Below, in pieces: positions 24,920 to 35,200 of a stretch of DNA of 64,000 nt. Under the pieces are notes generated by a model. The model ran no database searches and had not been told where the DNA came from. It saw only the letters and a program-made list of their open reading frames with translations. The stretch lies in NCBI GenBank assembly GCA_002393945.1, contig DGSO01000028.1:209338-273337 (forward strand), in the 5' to 3' direction. Position 1 is the stretch's first letter; each line of letters opens with the position of its first letter. Both the position numbers and the translations under genes were made by a program. Source of the stretch: Bacteroidales bacterium UBA4360 (GTDB lineage: Bacteria > Bacteroidota > Bacteroidia > Bacteroidales > UBA932).

Positions 24920-27900
24920 ATGAAAAAAATTCTCTCACTCATCCTTGCATTAGGATTTGGCTTGATTGCAACGGCACAGAACGTTTCCTTCAAGGGATTC
25001 GTCAAGGATGCAGGCAATCAGCCCATCGTCGGAGCTTTCCTGGTTGAGCAGGGAACCAACAATGGCACAATGTCAGACGTGGACGGTTCATTCGCCCTTC
25101 GCGTCCGCAAAGGTGCTACCGTCGAGGTTTCCTGCCTGGGCTATGAAAGCACTACAGTTCAGGTTAACAACGACAGTGTCCTGGACATCGTCCTCAAGGA
25201 CGATTCCCAGATGCTGGAAGAAACCGTCGTTATCGGCTACGGTGTCCAGAAAAAGTCCGTGGTCACCGCATCTATCGCGAAAGTTGATGCCGAAGCCATC
25301 GGCGTCACTGCTCCTACGCGTGTGGATAATGCCCTCAAGGGCCTCACTGCCGGTGTTTTGGTAACTTCGTCTTCCGGTCAGCCTGGCGCTTCATCCAGGA
25401 TCAGGATCCGCGGTATCGGCACAATCAATGACTCAAACCCTCTGTACATCGTTGACGGTATGCCTATGGGCATTGACGGAATCGACTACCTGAACCCTCA
25501 GGATATAGAATCCATCGAAGTTCTCAAGGATGCTGCAGCAGGCGCTGTCTACGGAGCCCGTGCAGCAAACGGCGTTATTCTCGTCACCACCAAGAAAGGT
25601 ACCAAAGGTCAGGCAAAGGTGAATTACGATTTCTCCTATGGCGTATCAAGCCCTTGGCGTGAACGTTCTGTCCTGAACGCAAGCGAGTACGCGCTGATGA
25701 TCAACGAAGGCCGTCTCAATGCCGGAATGGCTCCCGCTTACAGCGACCCTTGGAGCTATGGTCAGGGAACCGACTGGCAGAAGCAGGTCTTCAATTACAA
25801 TGCACCTTCCAGAAACCACGAGCTTTCAGTCAGCGGCGCTTCAGATGCCGTTAACTATTATATGTCTCTCGGCTATACCAGCCAGGAAGGTATCGTCGGC
25901 GGGCAGTTCGGACGATCCAACTATGACCGCCTCTCACTGCGTTCCAATACCATATATACACTTCTTGACAAGAAGGACGAGCGCAACTGGCTTAACAACG
26001 TAACAATCACCTCTCAGCTTTCTTATGCCAACATTCATTCGAAGGGTATTGCAGAGAACTCGCAGTGGGGGTCCCCTCTTGGCTCGGCCCTCGCCCTGTC
26101 CCCCATCCTCGGTGTTTATGCAACAGAAAGCCAGATTGCAGAGTATAATACAATTTATGCAGGACAGAAGCTTGTAGAGGACGCTGGCGGCGTTTTCATG
26201 ATTCCGGGTATGGATTATAATGAGATGGTCAACCCTGTTGCCTCCCTCAATCTCCCTGCAAACAACAACTGGACCCACAAATTCACCGCAAACTTCTCCG
26301 GCGAAGTCCAGATATGGGACAACCTGAAGTTCAAGTCTTCAGTCGGCTTTGACCTCGGTTTCTGGGGTAACGAGGGATATACCCCCCTGTTCTACCTTTC
26401 CGGTAACAACAAGGCAGAAAACACTAACGCAAATGCCTACAGTGCCCAGAGCCTTTCTTACCAGCTTGAGAACGTCTTATCATACAACAAGACGCTGGGT
26501 CTTCACACCTTCTCCGCCATTGTCGGCCAGAGCGCATTCCGCTCAAAGGGACAGCAGGTTGGCGGCTCCCGCATGGACCTTCCCGAAGACAAGTTCTCCA
26601 AGCCTTACATCGACAATGCCACAGGTCTTGCAGAAGACGGCCGCATGAGCGTATATGGCGCATATTACACAGAGCATCGCCTTGCTTCCTACTTCGCCCG
26701 TGCCGATTACAACTATGACGAGCGTTACATGGCACAGGTAACTGTCCGTCGTGACGGTTCTTCTCGTTTCGGCTCAAACAACAAGTGGGGCGTATTCCCT
26801 TCCTTCTCTCTGGGCTGGAATATTCACAAGGAGCACTTCCTTGAAGACAGGCTTCCTGCATGGCTCAACAACGCAAAGCTGCGTTTCTCCTGGGGTAAGA
26901 ACGGTAATGAAAACATCGGTGATTTCCGTTATACCGTCATGACCTCAAAGGACAATAACTACATATTCGGCGCAGGCGAGTCCATTGCTCAGGGCGTCAA
27001 ATCAAGCGGCCTTGCCAATCCTACCCTTCGCTGGGAGGAATCGGTCCAGACAAACGTCGGTATCGACCTCGGCTTCTTCGAAAACGCGGTTACCTTCTCT
27101 CTGGACTGGTATAATAAGCGCACCGACGGCATGCTCATGGAAACCCCTATCAATGCTTATGTAGGCGAAGCCCGCCCTGTGGGCAATGTGGGTATCATGG
27201 ACAATACCGGCATTGAGATGGAAGCGTCATACAAGTTCAAGGTGGGGGACATCAACTTCCGTCTTGGCGGAAACGCGACCTACCTGAAGAACACGCTCAT
27301 CAAGCTTGGTAACGACAGCGGCTTTGCAAACTATGGGAGCTTCCAGGGCGCCGGTGCTGTTACCCGTGCCGAAAACGGCAAGCCCTTCGTATTCTTCTAC
27401 GGCTACAAGACCGACGGCATCTTCCAGAACAATGAAGAAATTGCCGCTCACGTGAGCCCCACCGGTGCAGTCCTTCAGCCCAATGCTGTTCCCGGCGATG
27501 TCCGCTTCGTGAATGTCAACGGTGACGACGTGATTGACGACAACGACCGTACAGATATCGGCAATGGTACTCCTGACTGGTCCTACGGCCTTAATTTTAC
27601 CGCTTCCTGGAAGGGACTTGACTTCTATATGCTGTGGCAGGGCACTGCCGGAAATGATATACTCGACCTTACCCGCCGTGTAGATATCTCTCAGTCCAAT
27701 CTCCCTGCATACATGCTCAACCGCTGGACCGGCGAGGGAACTTCGAACAGGATTCCCCGTTTCGTTCGTGGAGACTCCGTTAACTGGAGGCTTTCCGATC
27801 TTTATGTCTACGACGGTTCATACGCTCGTCTGAAGAATCTCCAGATTGGCTATACCCTTCCTGCCGAACTCGTGAAGAAGTGTCTCATCTCTTCCCTCAG

Positions 27901-28051
27901 GGTTTACGTGAGCGCAGAGAATCTCCTTACGCTTACCAAGTACCACGGATATGATCCCGAAATCTCTTCAGGCGGCACATCCCTCGGCCTTGACTATGGC
28001 GTTTATCCCCAGCCTCGTACATTCCGTGTGGGCCTTAACCTTAAATTCTAA
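24920..28051 (+). CDS. SusC-like TonB-dependent outer membrane transporter
   Basis: A 1043-residue SusC/RagA-family importer. It has a signal peptide (ends ATAQN), a carboxypeptidase-regulatory-like domain (about 22-100, FKGFVKDAGNQPIVGAFL), a plug domain with RIRIRGIGTINDSNPLYIVDGMP and a 22-strand-type beta barrel ending in an aromatic residue (LNLKF). With the following SusD-like lipoprotein it should form the lid-and-barrel complex that takes up oligosaccharides. The neighbouring GH16 and GH3 enzymes suggest beta-glucan oligosaccharides. Confidence 0.96.
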   Translation: MKKILSLILALGFGLIATAQNVSFKGFVKDAGNQPIVGAFLVEQGTNNGTMSDVDGSFALRVRKGATVEVSCLGYESTTVQVNNDSVLDIVLKDDSQMLEETVVIGYGVQKKSVVTASIAKVDAEAIGVTAPTRVDNALKGLTAGVLVTSSSGQPGASSRIRIRGIGTINDSNPLYIVDGMPMGIDGIDYLNPQDIESIEVLKDAAAGAVYGARAANGVILVTTKKGTKGQAKVNYDFSYGVSSPWRERSVLNASEYALMINEGRLNAGMAPAYSDPWSYGQGTDWQKQVFNYNAPSRNHELSVSGASDAVNYYMSLGYTSQEGIVGGQFGRSNYDRLSLRSNTIYTLLDKKDERNWLNNVTITSQLSYANIHSKGIAENSQWGSPLGSALALSPILGVYATESQIAEYNTIYAGQKLVEDAGGVFMIPGMDYNEMVNPVASLNLPANNNWTHKFTANFSGEVQIWDNLKFKSSVGFDLGFWGNEGYTPLFYLSGNNKAENTNANAYSAQSLSYQLENVLSYNKTLGLHTFSAIVGQSAFRSKGQQVGGSRMDLPEDKFSKPYIDNATGLAEDGRMSVYGAYYTEHRLASYFARADYNYDERYMAQVTVRRDGSSRFGSNNKWGVFPSFSLGWNIHKEHFLEDRLPAWLNNAKLRFSWGKNGNENIGDFRYTVMTSKDNNYIFGAGESIAQGVKSSGLANPTLRWEESVQTNVGIDLGFFENAVTFSLDWYNKRTDGMLMETPINAYVGEARPVGNVGIMDNTGIEMEASYKFKVGDINFRLGGNATYLKNTLIKLGNDSGFANYGSFQGAGAVTRAENGKPFVFFYGYKTDGIFQNNEEIAAHVSPTGAVLQPNAVPGDVRFVNVNGDDVIDDNDRTDIGNGTPDWSYGLNFTASWKGLDFYMLWQGTAGNDILDLTRRVDISQSNLPAYMLNRWTGEGTSNRIPRFVRGDSVNWRLSDLYVYDGSYARLKNLQIGYTLPAELVKKCLISSLRVYVSAENLLTLTKYHGYDPEISSGGTSLGLDYGVYPQPRTFRVGLNLKF

Positions 28052-28066
28052 GCGGGAGGACAAATT

Positions 28067-29596
28067 ATGAAAAACAGTATTATCATCGCTATTTCCGCCG
28101 CAGCCATCATGCTTTCTTCCTGCGGCAAGGAGTTCCTCACCGTGGAACACCCTACAGAGTCTCCGCTTGAGGAGTACTTCACCACTCCTGAACATCTCCA
28201 GGAGGCGGTCATAGCAGCATACGACCCGCTCGAGTGGTTTGACTGGGCCGCAGACCAGTACAATCCCCTCAACATCATGAGCGACATCATGGCCGACCAG
28301 CTCTGGGTTGGCGGTTCAGACCGTTCAGACAATGCTTACTGGCATCTTATGATGAACTATGAGGCTATCCCCACCAGTTGCATGTCAGGTATCTGGTCGG
28401 ACTGCTACTCCGGTGTAAAGCGCTGCAACGATGTGCTTACCTACATCGGTTGGACGCAGGGGCTTGACAACGAAACAGCCAAGCTTGCAGAGGCACAGGT
28501 CCGCGTCCTCAGGGCTTTCTATTACAATATTATCTGGAAGTTCTGGGGCAACGTTCCCTATTTCGAGGAGAACCTGGGCGGCGACTTCACCTGCCCTCAG
28601 TACCAGGCCGATGAGGTCTACGCAAAGATCATAGCCGATCTCGAAGGCGCAATCGCCCTCAACGCTCTTCCCATGAAGTGGAGCGGAGATGACCAGGGCC
28701 GCGTATCCAAGGCCATGGCATACATGCTTTATGCAGAACTGACCATGTACCAGAATGACGCCGACCGCCTTCCCAAGGCTCTCGACTATATGAAAGAAAT
28801 CATCGCTGCCGATTATGACCTTGTCTCCGATTACGGCACCATCTTCAAGGAAGAAGGCGAGTGGAGCAAGGAGTCCATCTTCGAAATCAACTACAAGGAC
28901 GACAATGCAGTCCGCAGTTGGAACTGGGTACGTGGTGCCGGCGGAACTGTCCTTCCCCGTCTTATCAGTCCCAACGGCTGGGCCGGTGATGCAGTCCACG
29001 ACAACGGCTGGGGCTTTGCTCCCGTCCGCCAGTCTACATATGACATGTATGACGCTGCCGATGCACGCCGCGCCGCAACTTGCTGGAACGTAGGTGCAGG
29101 AAACGGCTATAACCCCCGTTACCAGGATACCGGTATCTTCCTTGAGAAGTATGTCGCATACAAGGATAACAACAAGGACCAGCTTGCCGACAGCGACCTT
29201 AACTTCAACAACAACCTCCGCATTTACCGCTTCTCCGAAACACTGCTGAATGCCGCAGAACTCGTACTCCGTAATTACGGAACCGGCGATGCCGCTGAAT
29301 GGCTCAACAGGGTTCACTCCCGTTCGCTCCCCGGCACTACCGTCGCCGCAACGCTTGAAAATGTCAAGAAGGAGAGGGAACTTGAGTTTGTCGGAGAAGG
29401 AAAACGCTATTGGGACCTTGTCCGCTGGGAATCCGATTCTGATGATATCAAGGCTTCCAAGGTCCTTGTCCCCGACTCTTTCGGCTATCGTACCAATTCC
29501 TGGACGGCAGCAAAGAAGTATCTCCCTATCCCTCAGGGCGAAATTGACTCCGCCAAGGGAAAGACCAATGAATTAACCCAGAACCCCAGCTATTAG
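28067..29596 (+). CDS. SusD/RagB-family glycan-binding lipoprotein
   Basis: A 509-residue outer-surface lipoprotein (lipobox MLSSC). It has the SusD N-terminal signature (EHPTESPLEEYF) and TPR-like helices (EAQVRVLRAFYYN), and the C-terminal ERELEFVGEGKRYWDLVRW typical of the RagB/SusD family. It lies 15 bases after susC and acts as the hinged lid binding the glycan for import. Confidence 0.96.
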   Translation: MKNSIIIAISAAAIMLSSCGKEFLTVEHPTESPLEEYFTTPEHLQEAVIAAYDPLEWFDWAADQYNPLNIMSDIMADQLWVGGSDRSDNAYWHLMMNYEAIPTSCMSGIWSDCYSGVKRCNDVLTYIGWTQGLDNETAKLAEAQVRVLRAFYYNIIWKFWGNVPYFEENLGGDFTCPQYQADEVYAKIIADLEGAIALNALPMKWSGDDQGRVSKAMAYMLYAELTMYQNDADRLPKALDYMKEIIAADYDLVSDYGTIFKEEGEWSKESIFEINYKDDNAVRSWNWVRGAGGTVLPRLISPNGWAGDAVHDNGWGFAPVRQSTYDMYDAADARRAATCWNVGAGNGYNPRYQDTGIFLEKYVAYKDNNKDQLADSDLNFNNNLRIYRFSETLLNAAELVLRNYGTGDAAEWLNRVHSRSLPGTTVAATLENVKKERELEFVGEGKRYWDLVRWESDSDDIKASKVLVPDSFGYRTNSWTAAKKYLPIPQGEIDSAKGKTNELTQNPSY

Positions 29597-29598
29597 TC

Positions 29599-32466
29599 AT
29601 GAAAAAGATATTTTCCATACTTCTTGCTGCAGTTACGCTTGCCGCCTGTGTGCAGGAAAAGATCAACCACCCCACAGAGGCCCAGGTTCCGGAGGCTTCC
29701 GGATTTGAGCCTGTGATAACTGTGGACCAGGAAATCAATCAGGTAACATTCTCCCTTGACGCCAAGGCCGTAGTGCCAGTCTGGGTATTCCAGGATGACA
29801 AGGAAGAGTGGTCAGAATATCATACAGGCTCCGGCTTCAAGAAGATTTTCACCAAGATGGGTGACTATTCCGTGAGAATGTATGTCGCAAATGCCGCCGG
29901 ACAGTCTCCCGACTATGTCCAGAAGAGCTTCCACATCGACAACACCCTTGCCAATTTCGACCGTTACATCACCTTCCTTGCCGGCGGAACATCAGCCGAC
30001 AATACCAAGAATTGGCATGTTGACGGAACTGTCGAGAACCATTTGGGTTGCGGCCCTTCCGGTTCAGAGGGACTTGAGTGGTGGCATGCGGTACCCGGAG
30101 ACAAGGAAGCCTTCGGCGTCTATGGTGACATCCTCACCTTCGGCGGTGACGGTGCCTATACTTACGATCCCGGTGACGATGGTGCAACCTATGTGAACGT
30201 CGACGGCGTAACCGTAGAGCCTTTCATCAGTCAGAAGGGTGATGCAACTGCAGACTACAACGTCACAGTTGACAAGCAGACGGCCACCTACCAGTTCGAA
30301 ATGCACGGAGACGACCTCTATCTAGCCTTCCCTGCCAAGACTCTGTTCCCCTACATCGACAACGACGCATTCTGGGACAATCCTGAATTCAAGGTTCTGA
30401 GCGTCACTCGTGAAACCATGGAACTCGTTCATGACAACGGTTCAATCGCATGGCACTTCATCCTTACATCCAAGGCTGCCGCAGTGAAGTTCAACGGCTT
30501 CAACTACAATGCCGACTCCAATATCTGGAAACCTGCCGATGCCGCTCATACCTACAGCTTCTACTATGCTCCCGGCTGGAGCCAGATTGCCGATCCCGAG
30601 GTTACCCTTGAAGGTGCAGAATACACCCTCAGCCTTCCTACAGCTACTTCAGACCAGTGGCAGGCACAGTTCTTCATCATCCCTGACGCCCCTGTCGTCC
30701 TTTCGGCAGACAAGGAGTATGACTTCTCCGTAATCGTCAATTCTACGACGACTATCCCGAATGTTACCTTCAAGCTCACCGATGTAGGCAGCGATGATAA
30801 CTTCCTCTTCGCAGAACGCCAGACCATCAATGCCGGCGAAGAGTATATCTTCTATCGCAGCGGCCTTAAGGGAATTGATGCTCCGAACGGTGTCAAGATG
30901 GTGTTTGACTTCGGCGGCAACCCTGACGGAACCACTGTGTCAGTAGCACGTATCACAATCAAGGACCATGCGATTGACGACGGTACCGTACTTCCTTCCG
31001 ATGAGCCCGAAGATCCGGAAGGACCCGCTACATATACTTACGGTCCGGAACTTCTGGACGGCCTCTACCTCAAGGAGACCTGGTTCAGCCCTGCCGACTG
31101 GAGCGGCGGCCTCGATCCCAAGGCATCCTTCGAAGGCGGAAAACTCACACTCACCGTTCCTGACGGCGTAGGCGGCGGCGAATGGCAGGGCCAGGTAAAG
31201 CTGGTTGCCGATATCCCCGCAGACCCTGAAAAGCAGTACGCTTTCTTCGCCAATGTAGAATCTTCGAATGACGGTGTTTTCACCGTTAAGCTCGCAGATG
31301 CAAACGCCGACAGCGCCCACGCATTCTTCTATGACAACGCTGCAGCCCTTACGGCTTTTGAAAAGACTGCATACAAGAATGAGCCCGTTGCTCCTGACCA
31401 GGCATACGAGGCTGTGATGGTAATCTTCGACTTCGGCCGTCTTCCTGCAGGAACCGAAATCACCGTTGACGGTATCTCCCTCAAGGAAATCACCGGCACC
31501 GGCGGTGGAAACGGCGGTTCTCTTGGAGACAACATCCTTGACGGCATTTATCTCAAGGAGACCTGGTTCAGCCCTGCAGACTGGAGCGGTGGCCTTGATC
31601 CCAAGGCATCCTTCGAAGACGGAAAGCTCACTCTCACCGTTCCTGACGGCGTAGGTGGCGGCGAATGGCAGGGCCAGGTAAAGCTGGTTGCCGACGTCCC
31701 CGCAGATCCCGAGAAGAAATATGCCTTCTTCTCCAAGATTGAATCCTCCACGGACGGCGTCTGCACCGTAAAGGTTGCCGATGCCAACGCCGACAGCGCC
31801 CACCAATTTTTCTATGACAATGCGGTGAACCTGACCGCATTCGATGCCCTTTCCTATGAGAAAAAGGATATTGCTCCCGACCAGGCCTACGAAGCCGTCA
31901 TGGTGATCTTCGATTTTGGGCGTCTGGCTGCAGGAACTGAAATTACCGTGACAGACATTGCCCTCAGGGAAGTTGTCGGCGGAAATGGCGGCGGCGAAGC
32001 TGATGGCTACGGAGACAACATCTGGACAGGCGAGACCCTCAAAGAGACCTGGTTCAGCCCTGCAGACTGGAGCGGTGGCCTTGATCCCAAGGCATCCTTC
32101 GAAGGCGGAAAGCTCACTCTCACCGTTCCTGACGGCGTAGGTGGCGGTGAATGGCAGGGCCAGGTGAAGCTGGTTGCCGACATTGCTGCAGATCCTGCGA
32201 AAAAATATAGGTTTACAGCCAAGATTGAATCCTCCACGGACGGCGTCTGCACCGTAAAAGTTGCCGATGCCAACGCCGACAGCGCCCACCAATTCTTCTA
32301 TGACAATGCGGTGAACTTGACCGCCTATGACGTTCTTTCCTATGTGCAGGAAGGCGTCTCGCCCGATCAGGCTTATGAAGCTGTAATGGTGATTTTCGAT
32401 TTTGGCCGCCTGGCTGCCGGAACTGAAATTACAGTTACCGACATTACCCTTTGTCCGGAGAAGTAA
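29599..32466 (+). CDS. Surface glycan-binding lipoprotein with repeated CBM-like modules
   Basis: A 955-residue lipoprotein (lipobox TLAAC) in the position of a SusE/F-like or SGBP protein. An Ig/PKD-like domain (about 35-125) is followed by a module with GVYGDILTFGGDGAYTYD (about 135-295), then a CBM4/9-like jelly-roll (about 300-460) and three near-identical copies of the same fold (from about 490 to the end) with the marker LKETWFSPADWSGGLDPKAS. The copies are 161-162 residues apart and almost identical at DNA level, indicating recent duplication. Several binding modules probably raise avidity for a long or insoluble polysaccharide. It has no catalytic motif. Confidence 0.88.
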   Translation: MKKIFSILLAAVTLAACVQEKINHPTEAQVPEASGFEPVITVDQEINQVTFSLDAKAVVPVWVFQDDKEEWSEYHTGSGFKKIFTKMGDYSVRMYVANAAGQSPDYVQKSFHIDNTLANFDRYITFLAGGTSADNTKNWHVDGTVENHLGCGPSGSEGLEWWHAVPGDKEAFGVYGDILTFGGDGAYTYDPGDDGATYVNVDGVTVEPFISQKGDATADYNVTVDKQTATYQFEMHGDDLYLAFPAKTLFPYIDNDAFWDNPEFKVLSVTRETMELVHDNGSIAWHFILTSKAAAVKFNGFNYNADSNIWKPADAAHTYSFYYAPGWSQIADPEVTLEGAEYTLSLPTATSDQWQAQFFIIPDAPVVLSADKEYDFSVIVNSTTTIPNVTFKLTDVGSDDNFLFAERQTINAGEEYIFYRSGLKGIDAPNGVKMVFDFGGNPDGTTVSVARITIKDHAIDDGTVLPSDEPEDPEGPATYTYGPELLDGLYLKETWFSPADWSGGLDPKASFEGGKLTLTVPDGVGGGEWQGQVKLVADIPADPEKQYAFFANVESSNDGVFTVKLADANADSAHAFFYDNAAALTAFEKTAYKNEPVAPDQAYEAVMVIFDFGRLPAGTEITVDGISLKEITGTGGGNGGSLGDNILDGIYLKETWFSPADWSGGLDPKASFEDGKLTLTVPDGVGGGEWQGQVKLVADVPADPEKKYAFFSKIESSTDGVCTVKVADANADSAHQFFYDNAVNLTAFDALSYEKKDIAPDQAYEAVMVIFDFGRLAAGTEITVTDIALREVVGGNGGGEADGYGDNIWTGETLKETWFSPADWSGGLDPKASFEGGKLTLTVPDGVGGGEWQGQVKLVADIAADPAKKYRFTAKIESSTDGVCTVKVADANADSAHQFFYDNAVNLTAYDVLSYVQEGVSPDQAYEAVMVIFDFGRLAAGTEITVTDITLCPEK
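31069..32463 (+). repeat. Three tandem coding repeats of about 485 bp
   Basis: Units begin at 31069, 31552 and 32038 (spacings 483 and 486 bases, both multiples of three). Units 2 and 3 are the closest to each other, sharing for example ESSTDGVCTVKVADANADS. Each unit encodes one CBM-like domain and a short Gly-rich linker. Confidence 0.9.
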
Positions 32467-32470
32467 TGCC

Positions 32471-33571
32471 ATGGGAAAAGCAAAACTTCTTATTGCCTCG
32501 TTGTTCGCCATCGCAGCTTGCGGCTGCGGTGGCGGCTCCGAGGACAAGATCGAAAACGCAGAAACTGTAACTGTTACCCCCGCAAGCCTCTCCTGCAATG
32601 CCGAGGCCAACGTCCTTACACTTCATGTGAAGGCCTCAAAGGCCTTCCAGGCATATGCGGAAGACGGAATCGAATGGATAACCGTGGAGCCGGCATATAG
32701 CTCTGCACCCGAGGCTGACGTAACCGTAAAGGTGAGCGAAAACGCATCCTACAAGGAGCGCAGTTCTGAGATTACGATAAAGTGCGGAACAACGCGAAAG
32801 AAGGTTTCCCTCACTCAGGAGGCCATGCAGAAAGGCCAGTTGGAAATAGATGTTCCGGATGGTTACCATCTTGCGTGGCAGGATGAGTTCAACAACGACG
32901 GAAAGCCCTCTGCTTCCGAATGGTGGTACGAAACCGGCGGCGGTGGCTGGGGGAACAACGAAATTCAGACATACGTGGCACAGTCCCAGTCCGGGGAAGA
33001 CCTTGCCTATATATCCGACGGCTCCTTGAAGATAAAAGTCCAAAAGATTGACGGAAAGGTTTATTCCATTCGTATGAATACGAAGAAATACTGGACTTAC
33101 GGGTGGTTCGAAGCCCGTATCAAGGTATCGGATGTTCCCGGTTCCTGGCCTGCCTTCTGGATGATGCCCCAGAACTTCAAAGCCTGGCCGCAAGACGGCG
33201 AGATTGATATTATGGAGTATGCCATCTCTACACAGGGCAAGAACAGGAGTTCTTCCAGCATACACTGCGGCGCCTTCAACTGGCCCAAAGGTACGCAGAA
33301 GACACATGCTCAGTCCGTGAATAACGCCGCTTCCGAATACCATGTCTACGCCCTCGAATGGAAGTCCGACAAGATGGTTTTCTACATTGACGGGAAGCAG
33401 CATCTTGTCTTCAACAACGACGGCGGCGGCTATGATCACTGGCCGTTCTACAACCCTTTCTACCTTAAGCTCAACATGGCTTGGGGCGGAAATATGGGAG
33501 GCACCACTGATGAAACCAAACTTCCCGCTGTATACGAGATAGATTACGTACGAGTATTCCAGGCAGACTGA
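32471..33571 (+). CDS. GH16 endo-beta-glucanase lipoprotein with BACON-like domain
   Basis: A 366-residue glycoside hydrolase family 16 enzyme. A lipobox (IAACGC) anchors it to a membrane, followed by a BACON-like domain (about 35-115, ending VSLTQE) and the GH16 catalytic domain (about 125-366). The active site reads GEIDIMEY, with nucleophile Glu244, Asp246 and acid/base Glu249; the extra residue (ExDxxE) is the beta-bulge form found in laminarinases and related beta-1,3 or mixed-linkage glucanases. WGNNEIQTY and GWFEARIKV are family motifs. I start at the ATG at 32471, 4 bases after the previous stop; an upstream in-frame ATG would overlap the previous gene and lack a signal peptide. Confidence 0.93.
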   Translation: MGKAKLLIASLFAIAACGCGGGSEDKIENAETVTVTPASLSCNAEANVLTLHVKASKAFQAYAEDGIEWITVEPAYSSAPEADVTVKVSENASYKERSSEITIKCGTTRKKVSLTQEAMQKGQLEIDVPDGYHLAWQDEFNNDGKPSASEWWYETGGGGWGNNEIQTYVAQSQSGEDLAYISDGSLKIKVQKIDGKVYSIRMNTKKYWTYGWFEARIKVSDVPGSWPAFWMMPQNFKAWPQDGEIDIMEYAISTQGKNRSSSSIHCGAFNWPKGTQKTHAQSVNNAASEYHVYALEWKSDKMVFYIDGKQHLVFNNDGGGYDHWPFYNPFYLKLNMAWGGNMGGTTDETKLPAVYEIDYVRVFQAD

Positions 33572-33572
33572 C

Positions 33573-35189
33573 GTGAAAACCGGCACCGCATCAATACTGA
33601 TGGCTTTGACGGCCATTGTCGCAATGTCCTGCGCAAGGGAGGACATCGTGCAGCAGCAGACAAGCGAGACCCCTCGCCTCAAGACAATTGAGGTGGGGGT
33701 GTCTTCCCTGGACCTTCCCGAGGGTAAAACAGCCGAGCTGCCATTCTCAATAACCGATGCCGAATTCGATTTCTGCACGAATCCGTCGGCATCCGTTTTC
33801 CCGCTTGAGATTCATCTTGCGAGCGGCGCTTCGGCATCTTTCTGCAGGATTGCTGCGGTCAACCCCGGAAACCGCGTCGGCAGTTATATTGCGGTGATAG
33901 AGAATACAGGCGAGCTGGAGTCTTTCAATGAAATGGTTCACCTGACCTTCGTCGTCGGAAAGGGGAGCGGCAGGGAAAGCTTTGTGGATTCGGGCAGTTT
34001 CATGATTTTCAGCACCGGACGGGAGCTGCTTGTGGATACCGGGCTTCCCGTAGTGGTGATAAACACCGCCGGCAACGCCCCGGTCACGTCCAAGACAAAC
34101 TATGTGAACGCAGAAATCCTGATTCAGGGAGTGGCGGAGGGCCAGAACCTTCCCGTTTCAACCTGCCGAATACGCGGCCGCGGAAATACTACATGGACGT
34201 GGCCCAAAAAGCCCTATCTCGTCGCCTTGGATAAGAGACAGAGCCTGCTTGGAATGCCGGAACACAAAAGATGGGTGCTTCTTGCAAACTTCATGGACCG
34301 TACGCTCATGCGAAATCTGGTTTCAATGAGAGTTTCATCCATGACAAACCTGGCGTGGACGCCACGCTGCGTTCCGGTAGAACTGGTCCTGAACGGCAAG
34401 CATCAAGGCTCCTACCTCCTGATAGAGCAGGTACGGGTGGACGAAAACCGTTTGAACATATCCGAGGATGGAGGGTACCTCTTTGAGCTGGACTTCCATT
34501 ATGACAATCCCGTCCAGTGGACGGATAAGCACGGCTCCTGCCATGGCATGTCAAGAGGAATACCCTTTTCCGTGAAATATCCTGACAGCGACGATATAAC
34601 CTCCGACCAGATAAGTTATGCAAAGAACTATATTGCCGAGGTTGCCGATGTCATTTACGGCAGCAATTTCAAGGATCCGGTCAACGGTTATGCCAAATAC
34701 CTTGACGTAGATTCATTCATCGACTACTGGATAGTATATGAAGTGATGACAAATCACGAGCTCAACAATCCGGGGAGCATCATGTTCCACAAGGACGTCG
34801 GCGGAAAGCTCACGGCCGGCCCCTGCTGGGACTTTGACTGGGGTATCCTGTCCTTCTATACCTCCAACGGCGAATACGGTCTTGTGAACAAAGATGCTAT
34901 ATGGTATTCCCGCCTGTTTCAGGACCCGGATTTCAAGGCCAGGGTAAAAGCCCGCTTCCTTGAGCTCAAACCGCAGCTCCAGACCATTCCTTCATACATG
35001 GACGAGTGTGAAAAGCTGCTTGAAAAATCTGCCGGGCTCAATTTCAAGATGTGGAATCCGGCTGACGACAAATCTCAAAATGGCGGCAACATTATAAACG
35101 GGGATGAAAACCTGACGTTTCACGATGCTGTCAAGCGTCTGAAATCCAATTATAGCAAGCACCTGACAGTGATTGAATCGAAACTGTAA
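33573..35189 (+). CDS. CotH-kinase-like lipoprotein
   Basis: A 538-residue lipoprotein (lipobox VAMSC) starting at a GTG one base after the GH16 stop. Residues about 35-150 are a beta-sandwich-like region; residues about 165-520 match the CotH family: RIRGRGNTTWTWPKKPY, LANFMDRTLMRN, GSYLLIEQVRVDENR and AGPCWDFDWG. CotH proteins are atypical protein kinases in spores and are also frequent, with unknown roles, on the surface of Bacteroidetes. The key Asp-containing WDFDWG is preserved. In this locus it may bind or anchor glycan; phosphorylation is possible but unproven. Confidence 0.85.
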   Translation: MKTGTASILMALTAIVAMSCAREDIVQQQTSETPRLKTIEVGVSSLDLPEGKTAELPFSITDAEFDFCTNPSASVFPLEIHLASGASASFCRIAAVNPGNRVGSYIAVIENTGELESFNEMVHLTFVVGKGSGRESFVDSGSFMIFSTGRELLVDTGLPVVVINTAGNAPVTSKTNYVNAEILIQGVAEGQNLPVSTCRIRGRGNTTWTWPKKPYLVALDKRQSLLGMPEHKRWVLLANFMDRTLMRNLVSMRVSSMTNLAWTPRCVPVELVLNGKHQGSYLLIEQVRVDENRLNISEDGGYLFELDFHYDNPVQWTDKHGSCHGMSRGIPFSVKYPDSDDITSDQISYAKNYIAEVADVIYGSNFKDPVNGYAKYLDVDSFIDYWIVYEVMTNHELNNPGSIMFHKDVGGKLTAGPCWDFDWGILSFYTSNGEYGLVNKDAIWYSRLFQDPDFKARVKARFLELKPQLQTIPSYMDECEKLLEKSAGLNFKMWNPADDKSQNGGNIINGDENLTFHDAVKRLKSNYSKHLTVIESKL

Positions 35190-35200
35190 AAACCTAAACC

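Noticed and set aside
30940..32610. 556-codon minus-strand ORF
   Set aside because: It is antisense to the tandem CBM-like repeats and repeats with them; no independent signal.
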